Positions 16,401-23,554 of a stretch of DNA of 34,289 nt are shown here, in pieces. The notes under the pieces are model-generated. The model saw nothing but the letters and a program-made list of their open reading frames with translations. It made no database searches and was not told the origin of the DNA. Where the stretch lies: NCBI GenBank assembly GCA_001570385.1, contig BBYL01000043.1, forward strand, positions 32,932 through 67,220. Reading direction: 5' to 3'. Origin of the DNA: Microtetraspora glauca (GTDB taxonomy: Bacteria > Actinomycetota > Actinomycetes > Streptosporangiales > Streptosporangiaceae). Within the stretch, counting starts at the first letter, position 1. Every line of letters starts with the position of its first letter. The position numbers and the translations under genes are program-made.

Positions 16401-17018
16401 GCCGTGTGGGGCGGCTACGCCTACGGTCGCGACCTCGACGGGGTGCCCGCCCGGCAGGACATGGAGAGCGCGTACCGGCGGATCGCGGTGGCCGCCAAGA
16501 ACATCGACACCCGCGAGCACGACATCGCCGACTCCGACGACTACTTCCAGTACCACGGCGGGATGGTCGCCACCGTACGCGCCCTGACCGGCCGGGCGCC
16601 CGCCGCGTACGTGGGAGACAGCACCCGCCCGGACGCGGTCCGCACCAGGACCCTGCACGAGGAGACCGCGCGGGTCTTCCGCGCCCGGGTGGTCAATCCC
16701 AACTGGCTGGCGGCGATGCGCCGCCACGGATACAAGGGCGCGTTCGAGCTGGCCGCCACCGTGGACTACCTGTTCGGGTACGACGCGACGACCGGTGTGG
16801 TGGCCGACTGGATGTATGACCGGCTGGCCGCCGCGTACGTCCTCGACCCGGAGAACCGGGCGTTCATGACCGAGTCGAACCCGTGGGCCCTGCACGGCAT
16901 CGCCGAGCGCCTGCTCGAAGCGGCCGACCGCGAGATGTGGCAGCACCCCGACCCGGAGGTCCTGGACGCGCTGCGCGAGGTCTACCTCACAGTGGAGGGC
17001 GACCTGGAGGATCGTTAG
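13407..17018 (+). CDS. cobN: Cobaltochelatase subunit CobN
   Basis: 1203-residue large subunit of the ATP-dependent cobaltochelatase, which inserts Co2+ into hydrogenobyrinic acid a,c-diamide in the aerobic pathway. It belongs to the CobN/BchH (magnesium chelatase H) family. The family block HVGKHGNLEWLPGK lies at about residue 518, followed by VYPFLVNDPGEGTQAKRR. GRNFYSVDP, VWGTSAMRTSGDDVAEVLALLG and VVNPNWLAAMRRHGYKGA are also typical. The GTG start has GGGAGGA 7 nt upstream and follows a cobalamin riboswitch. Its ATPase partner is most likely the ChlI-ChlD-type protein at 21319-23385. The stop overlaps the end of the convergent LysR gene. Confidence 0.97.
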   Translation: MRSVPSPGILLLSTSDTDLLSARESGAGYRLGNPARLTVPDLPALVEGADLVVVRLLGGRRAWEDGLDALLAGPRPVVVLGGEQAPDAELMELSTVPGGVCAEAHAYLAHGGPANLAQLHAFLSDTVLLTGNGFAPPEPLPTWGPLERVARRADGPVIGVLYYRAHHVAGNTAFVETLCRAVEDAGGQAVPVYCGSLRTAEPELLDTLRRVDALVVTVLAAGGTRPATASAGGDDAAWDVGALAELDVPILQGLCLTTGRDAWREDDDGLSPLDAASQVAIPEFDGRIITVPFSFKEVDGDGLTVYAADPERAARVAGIAVRHGLLRHVPAPERRIAVMLSAYPTKHSRIGNAVGLDTPASVVRLLAAMKETGYDLGAGFPGVAEQDGDALIHALIAAGGQDQDWLTEEQLAANPVRIPAARYRAWFETLPADLRADVEGHWGPPPGELFVDRSRDPAGEIVLAALRAGNLVVMVQPPRGFGENPIAIYHDPDMPPSHHYLAAYRWLADEFGAHAIVHVGKHGNLEWLPGKSAGMSASCGPDAALGDLPLVYPFLVNDPGEGTQAKRRAHAVLVDHLVPPMARAETYGDIARLEQLLDEHASIAAMDPAKLPAIRAQIWTLIQAARLDHDLGIADRPHDTEFDDFLLHVDGWLCEVKDAQIRDGLHVLGVAPEGKVRVDLVLAMLRARQIWAGQEALPGLREALGLAEDGAASRVTVDEAEALARALVEGMEEHGWEPSAVRPVTTSVLGASEVAAAVERILGFAAEEIVPRLARTTDEIGALLHALDGGYVPAGPSGSPLRGLVNVLPTGRNFYSVDPRAVPSRLAWETGQAMADSLLDRYRSDTGEWPRSVGLSVWGTSAMRTSGDDVAEVLALLGVRPVWDEASRRVGGLEPIPLPELGRPRVDVTVRVSGFFRDAFPHVVTMLDDAVRLVAGLDETAEDNYVRAHAEADRAAHGDERRATLRIFGSRPGAYGAGLLPLIDSRNWRDDADLAEVYAVWGGYAYGRDLDGVPARQDMESAYRRIAVAAKNIDTREHDIADSDDYFQYHGGMVATVRALTGRAPAAYVGDSTRPDAVRTRTLHEETARVFRARVVNPNWLAAMRRHGYKGAFELAATVDYLFGYDATTGVVADWMYDRLAAAYVLDPENRAFMTESNPWALHGIAERLLEAADREMWQHPDPEVLDALREVYLTVEGDLEDR

Positions 17019-17905
17019 GTCCTTTCCGGGCCGCGCCGCAGGACGTCGAGGACGACGTTGACGGCAGGGCGGGAGTTCTTCCTGATGGCGGCGGTGATGT
17101 TGCGTTCGACCGGGAACCTCAGCGACCGCGTCAGCACCCGGTAGCGCCGGTCGACCGCGAGTCCGGGCAGGAGGGCGATGGAGTGTCCGGCTTCCACATG
17201 CTGCAGCGTGATCATGTAGTTGTTGAACCGGCACACCACCCGGGGCTCGAAACCCGCCTGGCGGCAGAGCCTGGTCGCGAGGTTCGACAGATAGGAGCCG
17301 GGCATGTCGAAGGCCCAGTCCTCGTCTGCGCACGCGGTGATGTCCACCGACTCCCTGGCCGCCGCGGGATGGTCGGGCGGCAGGACCAGGACGACGGGAT
17401 CGGTGGCCAGGGGGATGATGTCGATGTCCGGGTCGATGGGCGACTCCACATAGTCCGTGGTCGTGATGATGATGTCCACGTCGCCGCCGCGCAGCGCGCC
17501 CATGCTCGCGTGCGGTTCGAGTTCGTGGAGTTCGACGTCGATGTGCGGATGAGAGCCCGCGAGCCGGGTCACGGCCGGGACGGCGAGAGAGTGGATCGCG
17601 CTCTGGAAGGCCGCGAGCCGCACCACCCCCACCGGCTCCTGCGCCAGGCCGCGCAGCTCGGCCTCGACCGCCGCCATCTGGTCGAGGATGACCCTGGCCC
17701 GCCGCGCCAGGATGAGACCGGCCGGCGTCAGCCTGACGCGGCGCCCCGTGCGTTCGAGCAGCCGCGCGCGCGTTTCGGCCTCGAGCACGGAAAGCTGCTG
17801 GGAGACGCTCGACGGGCTCGTGTTGACGGCCTGGGCCACGGCCCGGATGGTGCCCAGCGTGTCCAGCTGGCTCAGCAACCGCAACCGCCAGGGGTTCAGG
17901 GTCAT
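17015..17905 (-). CDS. dgdR: LysR-type regulator divergent from dialkylglycine decarboxylase
   Basis: 296-residue LysR-family transcription factor. Residues about 3-62 form the winged HTH (LRLLSQLDTLGTIRAVAQAV, SPSSVSQQLSVLEAE, LLERTGRRVRLTPAG). The remainder is the periplasmic-binding-like effector domain. ATG at 17905 is preferred because AAGGA lies 8 nt upstream; an ATG at 17914 is also in frame. It is divergent from a 2,2-dialkylglycine decarboxylase gene, the arrangement of dgdR-dgdA in Burkholderia cepacia, so an inducer such as 2-methylalanine is expected. The symbol rests on that context rather than on a diagnostic motif. A 15-bp palindrome in the intergenic region is a likely binding site. 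Confidence 0.82.
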   Translation of the reverse strand: MTLNPWRLRLLSQLDTLGTIRAVAQAVNTSPSSVSQQLSVLEAETRARLLERTGRRVRLTPAGLILARRARVILDQMAAVEAELRGLAQEPVGVVRLAAFQSAIHSLAVPAVTRLAGSHPHIDVELHELEPHASMGALRGGDVDIIITTTDYVESPIDPDIDIIPLATDPVVLVLPPDHPAAARESVDITACADEDWAFDMPGSYLSNLATRLCRQAGFEPRVVCRFNNYMITLQHVEAGHSIALLPGLAVDRRYRVLTRSLRFPVERNITAAIRKNSRPAVNVVLDVLRRGPERT

Positions 17906-17928
17906 GCCCGACATCCTTGTGCAGCATT

Positions 17929-17943
17929 GCTTCACAGTGAAGC
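17929..17943. promoter_or_regulatory. 15-bp palindrome, probable LysR-type operator
   Basis: GCTTCACAGTGAAGC is a perfect palindrome around a central A in the dgdR-dgdA intergenic region. Its centre is 56 bp upstream of the preferred dgdA start, which is also the inferred transcription start. That is where LysR recognition sites normally lie. It also satisfies a T-N11-A pattern (T at 17928, A at 17940). Confidence 0.65.
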
Positions 17944-17979
17944 CAGATTTGTGAGATGGACATGATGCTCGCGCGTTCA

Positions 17980-17985
17980 TATCGT
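17980..17985 (+). promoter_or_regulatory. -10 element for dgdA
   Basis: TATCGT fits TANNNT and ends 6 nt before ATG 17992, predicting a leaderless dgdA transcript. No good -35 is seen 17-18 bp upstream, as expected of a promoter that needs a LysR-type activator. Confidence 0.45.
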
Positions 17986-17991
17986 CGCCGC

Positions 17992-19347
17992 ATGGCCAGC
18001 TCGATCAATACCCCACCGTCAAGCGCCGACGTCACCGCGAAGTTCTGGGACGACGCCGACCGGCATCTCGTCCGCTATTCCGGCGCCGGCCGGTTCACCC
18101 GCGAGATCATCGACCACGCGGCCGGGAGCTTCCTGTTCACGGAGGACGGCCGGAGGATCCTCGACTTCACGTCCGGGCAGATGAGCTCGATCCTGGGCCA
18201 TTCGCATCCCGAGATCGTGGCCACGGTGAAGCGGCAGATCTCCTCACTCGACCACCTGTACAGCGGGATGCTGAGCCGACCCGTCGTCGATCTCGCCCGG
18301 AGGCTGGCCGGCACCCTGCCCGCCCAGCTGGAGAAGGCGCTGCTGCTGACGACCGGCGCCGAGTCCAACGAGGCGGCCATCCGGATGGCCAAGCTCGTCA
18401 CCGGAAAGCACGAGATCGTGTCCTTCGCCCGGTCCTGGCACGGCATGACGCAGGCCGCCGCGAACGCCACCTACAGTTCCGGCCGCAAGGGATACGGCCC
18501 CACCGCTCCCGGCAACTTCGCCATCCCCACGCCCAACCCGTACCGGCCCGACTTCACGACGCCGGACGGTGAGCTGGACTGGCGGCGGCAGCTGGACTTC
18601 TCCTTCGAGCTCATCGACGCGCAGTCGACCGGGAGCCTGGCCGCCTGCATCGTCGAGCCCATCCTCAGCTCCGGCGGGATCATCGAGCCGCCCCCGGGCT
18701 ATCTCGCCGCGCTCAAGGAGAAGTGCCGGGAACGCGGCATGCTGCTGATCCTCGACGAAGCGCAGACCGGCCTCTGCCGTACCGGAAACTGGTACGCCTT
18801 CGAACGCGACGGTGTCGTCCCCGACATCCTGACGCTGTCCAAGACCCTCGGCGCCGGCCTGCCGCTGGCCGCGGTGATCACGAGTGCCGAGATCGAGCGG
18901 GAGGCGCACGAGCGCGGCTTCCTCTTCTTCACCACCCACGTCTCGGACCCGCTCGTCGCCGCGGTCGGCAACACCGTGCTCGATGTGCTGGAACGTGAGC
19001 ACATGGACGCGCGCGCCGCGGAGCTCGGCGCCTTCCTCCGCCAGGGACTCGACGAGATCGGCGAGCGTCACGACGTGGTCGGGGACATCCGGGGCCGGGG
19101 CCTGCTGGTGGGGCTCGAACTCGTCCTCGACCGGGAGACGAAGCAGACGTCCGACGCGCTCGGCGCGCAGGTCACCCAGCGCTGCCTCGAACTCGGCCTG
19201 CACATGAACATCGTGCAACTCCCCGGCATGGGCGGTGTCTTCCGCATCGCGCCCGCCCTCACGTCCACGAAGGACGAGATCTCGCTGGGCCTGGCGATCC
19301 TCGACCAGGCGATCGGCGAGGTCGCCCCCTTCCACACCACCCGGTAG
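17992..19347 (+). CDS. dgdA: 2,2-dialkylglycine decarboxylase (class III aminotransferase fold)
   Basis: 451-residue PLP enzyme matching DgdA over its whole length. DgdA decarboxylates 2,2-dialkylglycines such as 2-aminoisobutyrate to a ketone and transfers the amino group to pyruvate. Active-site residues of the Burkholderia enzyme are conserved: Gln in FTSGQMS (Q63, equivalent to Q52), Trp in SWHGMT (W149, W138), Asp and Gln in LILDEAQTG (D255/Q258, D243/Q246), the PLP lysine in LTLSKTLGAG (K284, K272), and the Arg in GGVFRIAP (R406). The C-terminal block LHMNIVQLPGMGGVFRIAP is near-identical. ATG 17992 is chosen over 17956 because a TATCGT -10 ends 6 nt before it and neither has a Shine-Dalgarno. 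Not a B12 enzyme; it appears inserted in the B12 locus. Confidence 0.92.
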   Translation: MASSINTPPSSADVTAKFWDDADRHLVRYSGAGRFTREIIDHAAGSFLFTEDGRRILDFTSGQMSSILGHSHPEIVATVKRQISSLDHLYSGMLSRPVVDLARRLAGTLPAQLEKALLLTTGAESNEAAIRMAKLVTGKHEIVSFARSWHGMTQAAANATYSSGRKGYGPTAPGNFAIPTPNPYRPDFTTPDGELDWRRQLDFSFELIDAQSTGSLAACIVEPILSSGGIIEPPPGYLAALKEKCRERGMLLILDEAQTGLCRTGNWYAFERDGVVPDILTLSKTLGAGLPLAAVITSAEIEREAHERGFLFFTTHVSDPLVAAVGNTVLDVLEREHMDARAAELGAFLRQGLDEIGERHDVVGDIRGRGLLVGLELVLDRETKQTSDALGAQVTQRCLELGLHMNIVQLPGMGGVFRIAPALTSTKDEISLGLAILDQAIGEVAPFHTTR

Positions 19348-19356
19348 CACCGGTCC

Positions 19357-20721
19357 TCAGCCGGAACGCCGGCCGCCGCTCTCCGCCACCGGGTGACGGC
19401 AGGCCGCGACCAGGCGGGCGGCCAGCCCGGGGCTGCCGGCCCAGTGCAGGTGGAGATAGGACGCGGACAGGAGGGGCTCGCCGAACCCGTCGGCCGAGCC
19501 CCGCCACCGGAACAGCGGCCGCTCCGCGTGCCCCGGGTCGGTGGCCGTGCGGTGGAACTCGTGGCCGCGATAGCGCTCACCCTCGCGGGTGAGCACGGAA
19601 TCGGCGGTCGCCACCGCGTCGCGATAGCCGAGTGTGAGCCTGCCCGTCATCGTCGCGGTGATCTGGAGCCGCCCGCACATCGGATGGCCGTCCAGCTCGC
19701 GCGCCAAGTAGAGAAGCCCCGCGCACTCGGCCACGATCGGCCCGCCGAAAGCCGCCACCTCGCGGCGCAGCGGTTCGTTGGCGGACAACTCCGCCGCGTA
19801 CATCTCGGGGAAGCCGCCGCCGATGACGATCGCCCCGGCGCCCTCCGGAAGGCGTTCCTCCCTGAGCGGGTCGAACGTCACCACGTCGGCGCCGGCGGCG
19901 GCCAGCAGCTCGACCTGCTCGGCGTACCCGAAGGTGAACGCCGAGCCGCCCGCCACGGCCACGACCGGCCGCGAGCCGGTGGGCGGATGCTGTTCGAACA
20001 ACGGCGGACTCCAGGGCGAGCCCGGAAGCGGCGGCGCCGAACGGGCCAGCGCCACCAACTCGTCGAGGTCGCAGGACTCGGCGATCAGCGCGCCCATCCG
20101 GTCGACCGCCGCCACCGCGTCCGCACGGCGTTCGGCGGCGGGGATCAGGCCGAGATGGCGGGACGGGGTCGCCACACCGTCCACCCGGGGGATCACGCCG
20201 AACACCGGCACGCCGCTCTCCGCCAGCGCGGCCCGGCAGATCTCCTCGTGCCGCTCGGAGCCGACCCGGTTGAGGATCACCCCCGCCAGCCGTACCCGCG
20301 TGTCGAACGAGGCGAAGCCCTGCACCAGCGCGGCGACGGAACGGCCCTGCCTCGCGGCGTCCACCACCAGGACCACGGGCGCGCCGATCAGCCGCGCGAC
20401 GTGCGCGGTGGAGGCGAACTCCTCCAGCCCCGCCCCGTCGTACAGGCCCATGACACCCTCGACCACGGCGAGGTCGGCGTCCCGCGCACCGTGCAGGAAC
20501 AGCGGCGCGACCAGTTCCTCACCGGTCAGCCAGGGGTCCAGGTTGCGGCCGGGACGGCCGGTGGCGAGAGCGTGGTAGCCGGGGTCGATGTAGTCCGGCC
20601 CCACCTTGTGCGGCGAGACCCGCAGCCCCCGCGCGCGCAGCGCCGCCATCAGGCCCGTCGCGACCGTGGTCTTCCCGCTGCCCGAGGACGGCGCGGCGAT
20701 CACCAGGCGCGGGATCACCAT
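19357..20721 (-). CDS. cobB: Hydrogenobyrinic/cobyrinic acid a,c-diamide synthase
   Basis: 454-residue glutamine-dependent amidotransferase that amidates the a and c side chains of hydrogenobyrinic acid. The N-terminal CbiA domain has the P-loop APSSGSGKTT (Lys17), PHKVGPDYIDPGYH and EGVMGLYDG. The C-terminal GATase_3 domain has GGGFPEMYA and the catalytic nucleophile in AECAGLLYLARE (Cys333). The late SYLHLHWAG block is typical. ATG at 20721 overlaps the cobO stop by 7 bp and has AAGGG 6 nt upstream; GTG 20718 is an alternative. Last gene of the riboswitch-led chlID-cobO-cobB operon, convergent with dgdA, 9 bp between stops. Confidence 0.97.
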   Translation of the reverse strand: MVIPRLVIAAPSSGSGKTTVATGLMAALRARGLRVSPHKVGPDYIDPGYHALATGRPGRNLDPWLTGEELVAPLFLHGARDADLAVVEGVMGLYDGAGLEEFASTAHVARLIGAPVVLVVDAARQGRSVAALVQGFASFDTRVRLAGVILNRVGSERHEEICRAALAESGVPVFGVIPRVDGVATPSRHLGLIPAAERRADAVAAVDRMGALIAESCDLDELVALARSAPPLPGSPWSPPLFEQHPPTGSRPVVAVAGGSAFTFGYAEQVELLAAAGADVVTFDPLREERLPEGAGAIVIGGGFPEMYAAELSANEPLRREVAAFGGPIVAECAGLLYLARELDGHPMCGRLQITATMTGRLTLGYRDAVATADSVLTREGERYRGHEFHRTATDPGHAERPLFRWRGSADGFGEPLLSASYLHLHWAGSPGLAARLVAACRHPVAESGGRRSG

Positions 20722-21317
20722 TCGATGCCCTTCTGGCCCTTCTGCCCGGCGTCCATGGGATGCCTGATTTTGCCCATCTCGGTCACCAGGTCGGCGGCCT
20801 CGACCAGTCTCGGGTCGGCGTCCCTGCCGGTGATCACGACGTGCTGGACGCCCGGTCGCGCCGCCAGGGTGTCGACCACCTCGGCGACGTCCAGCCAGCC
20901 CCATTTCAGGGGATAGGTGAATTCGTCCAGCACGTAGAAACGGTAGGTCTCGGCGGCCAGGTCACGCTTGATCTGCTCCCAGCCCTCGCGGGCGTCGGCG
21001 GCGTGGTCCTCCTCGCTGCCCGGCCTCTGGATCCACGACCAGCCCTCGCCCATCTTGTGCCAGGTCACCGGGCCGCCCTCGCCGGATTCACCGAGCACCC
21101 GCAGCGCGCGCTCCTCGCCGATGCGCCACTTGGCCGACTTGACGAACTGGAACACCCCGACGGGCCACCCCTGGTTCCAGGCGCGCAGCGCCATCCCGAA
21201 CGCGGCGGTGGACTTGCCCTTCCCCGGCCCCGTGTGCACGATCAGCAACGGCCGGGTACGGCGCTGCCGCGTGGTGAGGCCGTCGTCCGGCACGATCGCC
21301 GGCTTGCCCTGCGGCAT
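20715..21317 (-). CDS. cobO: Cob(I)yrinic acid a,c-diamide adenosyltransferase
   Basis: 200-residue CobO/CobA (BtuR)-type ATP:corrinoid adenosyltransferase, which forms the Co-C bond to the 5'-deoxyadenosyl group. The modified P-loop HTGPGKGKSTAAFG spans about residues 28-41. VGVFQFVKSAKWRIGEERAL, YVLDEFTYPLKWGWLD and HVVITGRDADPRLVEAADLVTEM are family hallmarks. ATG 21317 follows GGAGGG by 10 nt and starts 1 bp after the chlID stop; its stop overlaps cobB. The C-terminus ends in a Gln/Lys/Gly-rich stretch. Confidence 0.97.
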   Translation of the reverse strand: MPQGKPAIVPDDGLTTRQRRTRPLLIVHTGPGKGKSTAAFGMALRAWNQGWPVGVFQFVKSAKWRIGEERALRVLGESGEGGPVTWHKMGEGWSWIQRPGSEEDHAADAREGWEQIKRDLAAETYRFYVLDEFTYPLKWGWLDVAEVVDTLAARPGVQHVVITGRDADPRLVEAADLVTEMGKIRHPMDAGQKGQKGIEW

Positions 21318-21318
21318 C

Positions 21319-23385
21319 TCAGACCGCCCTCCTGTAGTCGTTCCGCGGCTCGCCTCTTCGTCCGTCCCTCTGCTCGCGGACCAGCGCGCCGAGACCACCG
21401 GCCGCCAGCGCGTCAAGCCGTACGGCGGGCGCGCCCAGCCGGGCGGCGAGGTCGAGAGCCAGGCCCAGCCGTACCGGACCGCTCTCGCAGTCCACCACGA
21501 CACCGGCCGTACCGGCGAGCCGGGCGACCGCCCCGGCCACGTCGGACCCGGAGGTGGCCCGGCCGTCCGTGACCACCACCAGCAACGGCCGCCTGGCGGG
21601 ATCACGCAGCCGTTCCACGCGCAGCACCTCGGCCGCGCGGCGCAGCCCGGCGGCCAGCGGGGTACGGCCGCCGGTCGGCAGCTCCCGCAACCGCGCCGCA
21701 CCCGCCTCGACCGAGGAGGTCGGCGGCAACACCAGATCGGCACCGGACCCCCTGAAGGTGATCAGGCCGACCTTGTCCCGCCGCTGGTAGGCGTCCAGGA
21801 GCAGGCTCAGCACCGCCGCCTTGACCTCGCGCATGCGCCTGCGCGCCGCCATCGAGCCGCTCGCGTCCACCACGAACAGCACGAGATTGCCCTCCCTGCC
21901 TTCGCGTATCGCCTCGCGCAGGTCGGTGTCGCGGACCAGCAGGCCGGGCCCGGTACGGCCGCGCTCACGCTGGTACGGCGCGGCGGCGCGCAGGGTCGCG
22001 GCCAGATGCGGCCGCTGGAGCCGCCCGGCCGGAACGCGCGAGCCGGTGGTGCGGCCGTTCGGGGTACGCGCCCGCGACCGCCGGCCGGAGGCGCCGTCTC
22101 CCAGGCCCGGCACCTGGAAGGCGCGCACCCGGTACGGCTCCGCCGCGGCGATCACCCGCTCGGCCGGCGGACCGTCCGGCGACCCGCCGTCCTCCCGTGG
22201 GGAATCCGACCCGAGTGAGCCGCCACCGGGACCGTCCGCACCGGGGCCGTCCGGACCACCGGGGCCGTCCGGACCACCGGGGCCGTCCGGACCACCGGGG
22301 CCGCCTGGACCGTCCGGGTCGTCGTCCGGATCCGGGTCATGGTCCCCGTTGTGGGAGTCACCGTGCTGGGAGTCACCGTGCTGGGAGAGGAGGTCGTCGA
22401 GGTGGGACTCGTCCAAACCGGGCGCGTCGAACGGATCACGCCGCCGGCGGTGCGGCAGGGAGAGCCGGGCGGCCTCGCGTACGTCCTCGGTCGTCACCTC
22501 GGTACGGCCCCGCCAGGCCGCGTGCGCGATGGCGGCGTTGGCGGTGACCAGGTCGGCGCGCAGCCCGTCGACCTCGAACGCTGCGCACACCGCCGCGATC
22601 TGGCGTAGCCGGGCGTCGGGCAGGACGACCTCCGCGACCCGTTCCCTGGCTTGGAGGATCCGCCGGGCCAGCGCCGCCTCCTCGGCCTCCCACCTCGCCG
22701 CGAACGCTCCGGGGTCGGCGTCGAAGGCCAGGCGGCGCCGTACGACCTCGGCACGTTCGGCCGGATCCCGGGACGCCCGCACCTCGACGGTCAGCCCGAA
22801 CCGGTCCAGGAGCTGGGGCCGCAACTCGCCCTCCTCGGGGTTCATGGTACCCACGAGCAGGAACCGCGCCGCGTGCCGTACCGACACGGACTCGCGCTCG
22901 ACGAAGCAGGTGCCGAGCGCGGCGGCGTCGAGCAACAGGTCCACGAGGTGGTCGTGCAGCAGGTTGACCTCGTCGACGTAGAGAACGCCCCGGTGAGCGG
23001 CGGCGAGAAGACCGGGTTCGAACGCCTTGACCCCTTCGGTGAGCGCCCGTTCGATGTCGAGCGCGCCCACCAGCCGGTCCTCCGAGGCGCCGACGGGCAG
23101 TTCCACCAGCGCGGCCGGTCGTGCCCGCCGCCCCTCGTCGACACCATGCGGCCCGTCGGGGCAGGACGGGTCGGGAGCGGAGGGGTCACAGGCGAACCGG
23201 CATTCGGCGACGACCTCGACAGGCGGCAGCTGCGCGGCCAGCGCGCGGACGATGGTGGACTTGGCCGTTCCCTTCTCTCCACGCACCAGTACGCCGCCCA
23301 CCCGGGGAGAGACCGCGTTGAGGATCAAGGCCAGCTTGAGATCGTCGAGCCCCACGACGGCGCTGAACGGATAGGCGGTGATCAC
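21319..23385 (-). CDS. ChlI-ChlD-type chelatase ATPase/VWA protein, probable CobN partner
   Basis: 688-residue fusion of an AAA+ ATPase (BchI/CobS-like) and a von Willebrand A domain (BchD/CobT-like). The P-loop GEKGTAKST is at residues 36-44, Walker B GVLYVDEVNLL near 133-143, and the arginine-finger region follows LVGTMNPEEGELRPQLLDRF. A Pro/Gly/Asp-rich linker contains QHGDSQHGDSHNGDHD and repeated GPGGPD units. The VWA domain has the MIDAS motif DASGSM at 507-512 and TDGRATSGS. Actinobacteria commonly pair such a protein with CobN in place of separate CobS and CobT. GTG 23385 has AAGGGA 5 nt upstream. First conserved gene behind the minus-strand riboswitch, followed by cobO and cobB. Confidence 0.93.
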   Translation of the reverse strand: MITAYPFSAVVGLDDLKLALILNAVSPRVGGVLVRGEKGTAKSTIVRALAAQLPPVEVVAECRFACDPSAPDPSCPDGPHGVDEGRRARPAALVELPVGASEDRLVGALDIERALTEGVKAFEPGLLAAAHRGVLYVDEVNLLHDHLVDLLLDAAALGTCFVERESVSVRHAARFLLVGTMNPEEGELRPQLLDRFGLTVEVRASRDPAERAEVVRRRLAFDADPGAFAARWEAEEAALARRILQARERVAEVVLPDARLRQIAAVCAAFEVDGLRADLVTANAAIAHAAWRGRTEVTTEDVREAARLSLPHRRRRDPFDAPGLDESHLDDLLSQHGDSQHGDSHNGDHDPDPDDDPDGPGGPGGPDGPGGPDGPGGPDGPGADGPGGGSLGSDSPREDGGSPDGPPAERVIAAAEPYRVRAFQVPGLGDGASGRRSRARTPNGRTTGSRVPAGRLQRPHLAATLRAAAPYQRERGRTGPGLLVRDTDLREAIREGREGNLVLFVVDASGSMAARRRMREVKAAVLSLLLDAYQRRDKVGLITFRGSGADLVLPPTSSVEAGAARLRELPTGGRTPLAAGLRRAAEVLRVERLRDPARRPLLVVVTDGRATSGSDVAGAVARLAGTAGVVVDCESGPVRLGLALDLAARLGAPAVRLDALAAGGLGALVREQRDGRRGEPRNDYRRAV
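22241..22312. repeat. 18-bp tandem repeat in the chlID-type linker
   Basis: Three exact copies of an 18-bp unit (CCGGGGCCGTCCGGACCA) at 22241-22258, 22259-22276 and 22277-22294, plus a diverged fourth. In the gene's frame they encode repeated Gly-Pro-Gly-Gly-Pro-Asp. The exactness suggests recent expansion, so copy number probably varies between strains. Confidence 0.9.
22352..22387. repeat. 15-bp tandem repeat encoding His-Gly-Asp-Ser-Gln units in the chlID-type linker
   Basis: TGGGAGTCACCGTGC occurs at 22352-22366 and 22367-22381, with a partial third copy. In frame it encodes the QHGDS repeats, a His/Asp-rich patch between the ATPase and VWA domains. Confidence 0.85.
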
Positions 23386-23554
23386 AAAGATCCCTTCTGG
23401 ATGGTCCTGTCCTCGCGCGCGGAGGCGGGCGGGTGGAAGTGCGGCAGGAGAGCGCGGCGGACTCGGGGATTTGTGGACGTACGGCCGGAGTGCTTGACAC
23501 GGAGGCGGGGGCACCACCAGGCATCCACCGGACGCGCGCAGCCTGTGACGGGGG
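23386..23554 (-). other. Leader between the small ORF and the chlID-type gene
   Basis: No recognisable gene. One reading frame runs through to a TGA that overlaps the GTG of the chelatase gene (GTGA, 23385-23382). Its shortest version begins at GTG 23528, with no Shine-Dalgarno, and would encode about 48 residues (VDAWWCPRLRVKHSG...). It may be a coupling ORF or chance. Confidence 0.4.

Noticed and set aside
13140..18035. Very long open frame on the minus strand opposite cobN (about 1630 codons)
   Set aside because: It is antisense to cobN, which has clear family motifs, a ribosome binding site and a riboswitch. The translation is Arg/Gly/Pro/His-rich low-complexity sequence, a usual artefact of high-GC codon bias.
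17992..19347. PLP enzyme as CobD/CobC (threonine-phosphate decarboxylase) of the B12 pathway
   Set aside because: The protein is a class III aminotransferase with a full-length match to dialkylglycine decarboxylase, including its active-site residues; CobD belongs to a different PLP subfamily.
22241..22387. CRISPR-like array
   Set aside because: Units are 15-18 bp, directly abutting without spacers, and in frame inside a coding sequence.
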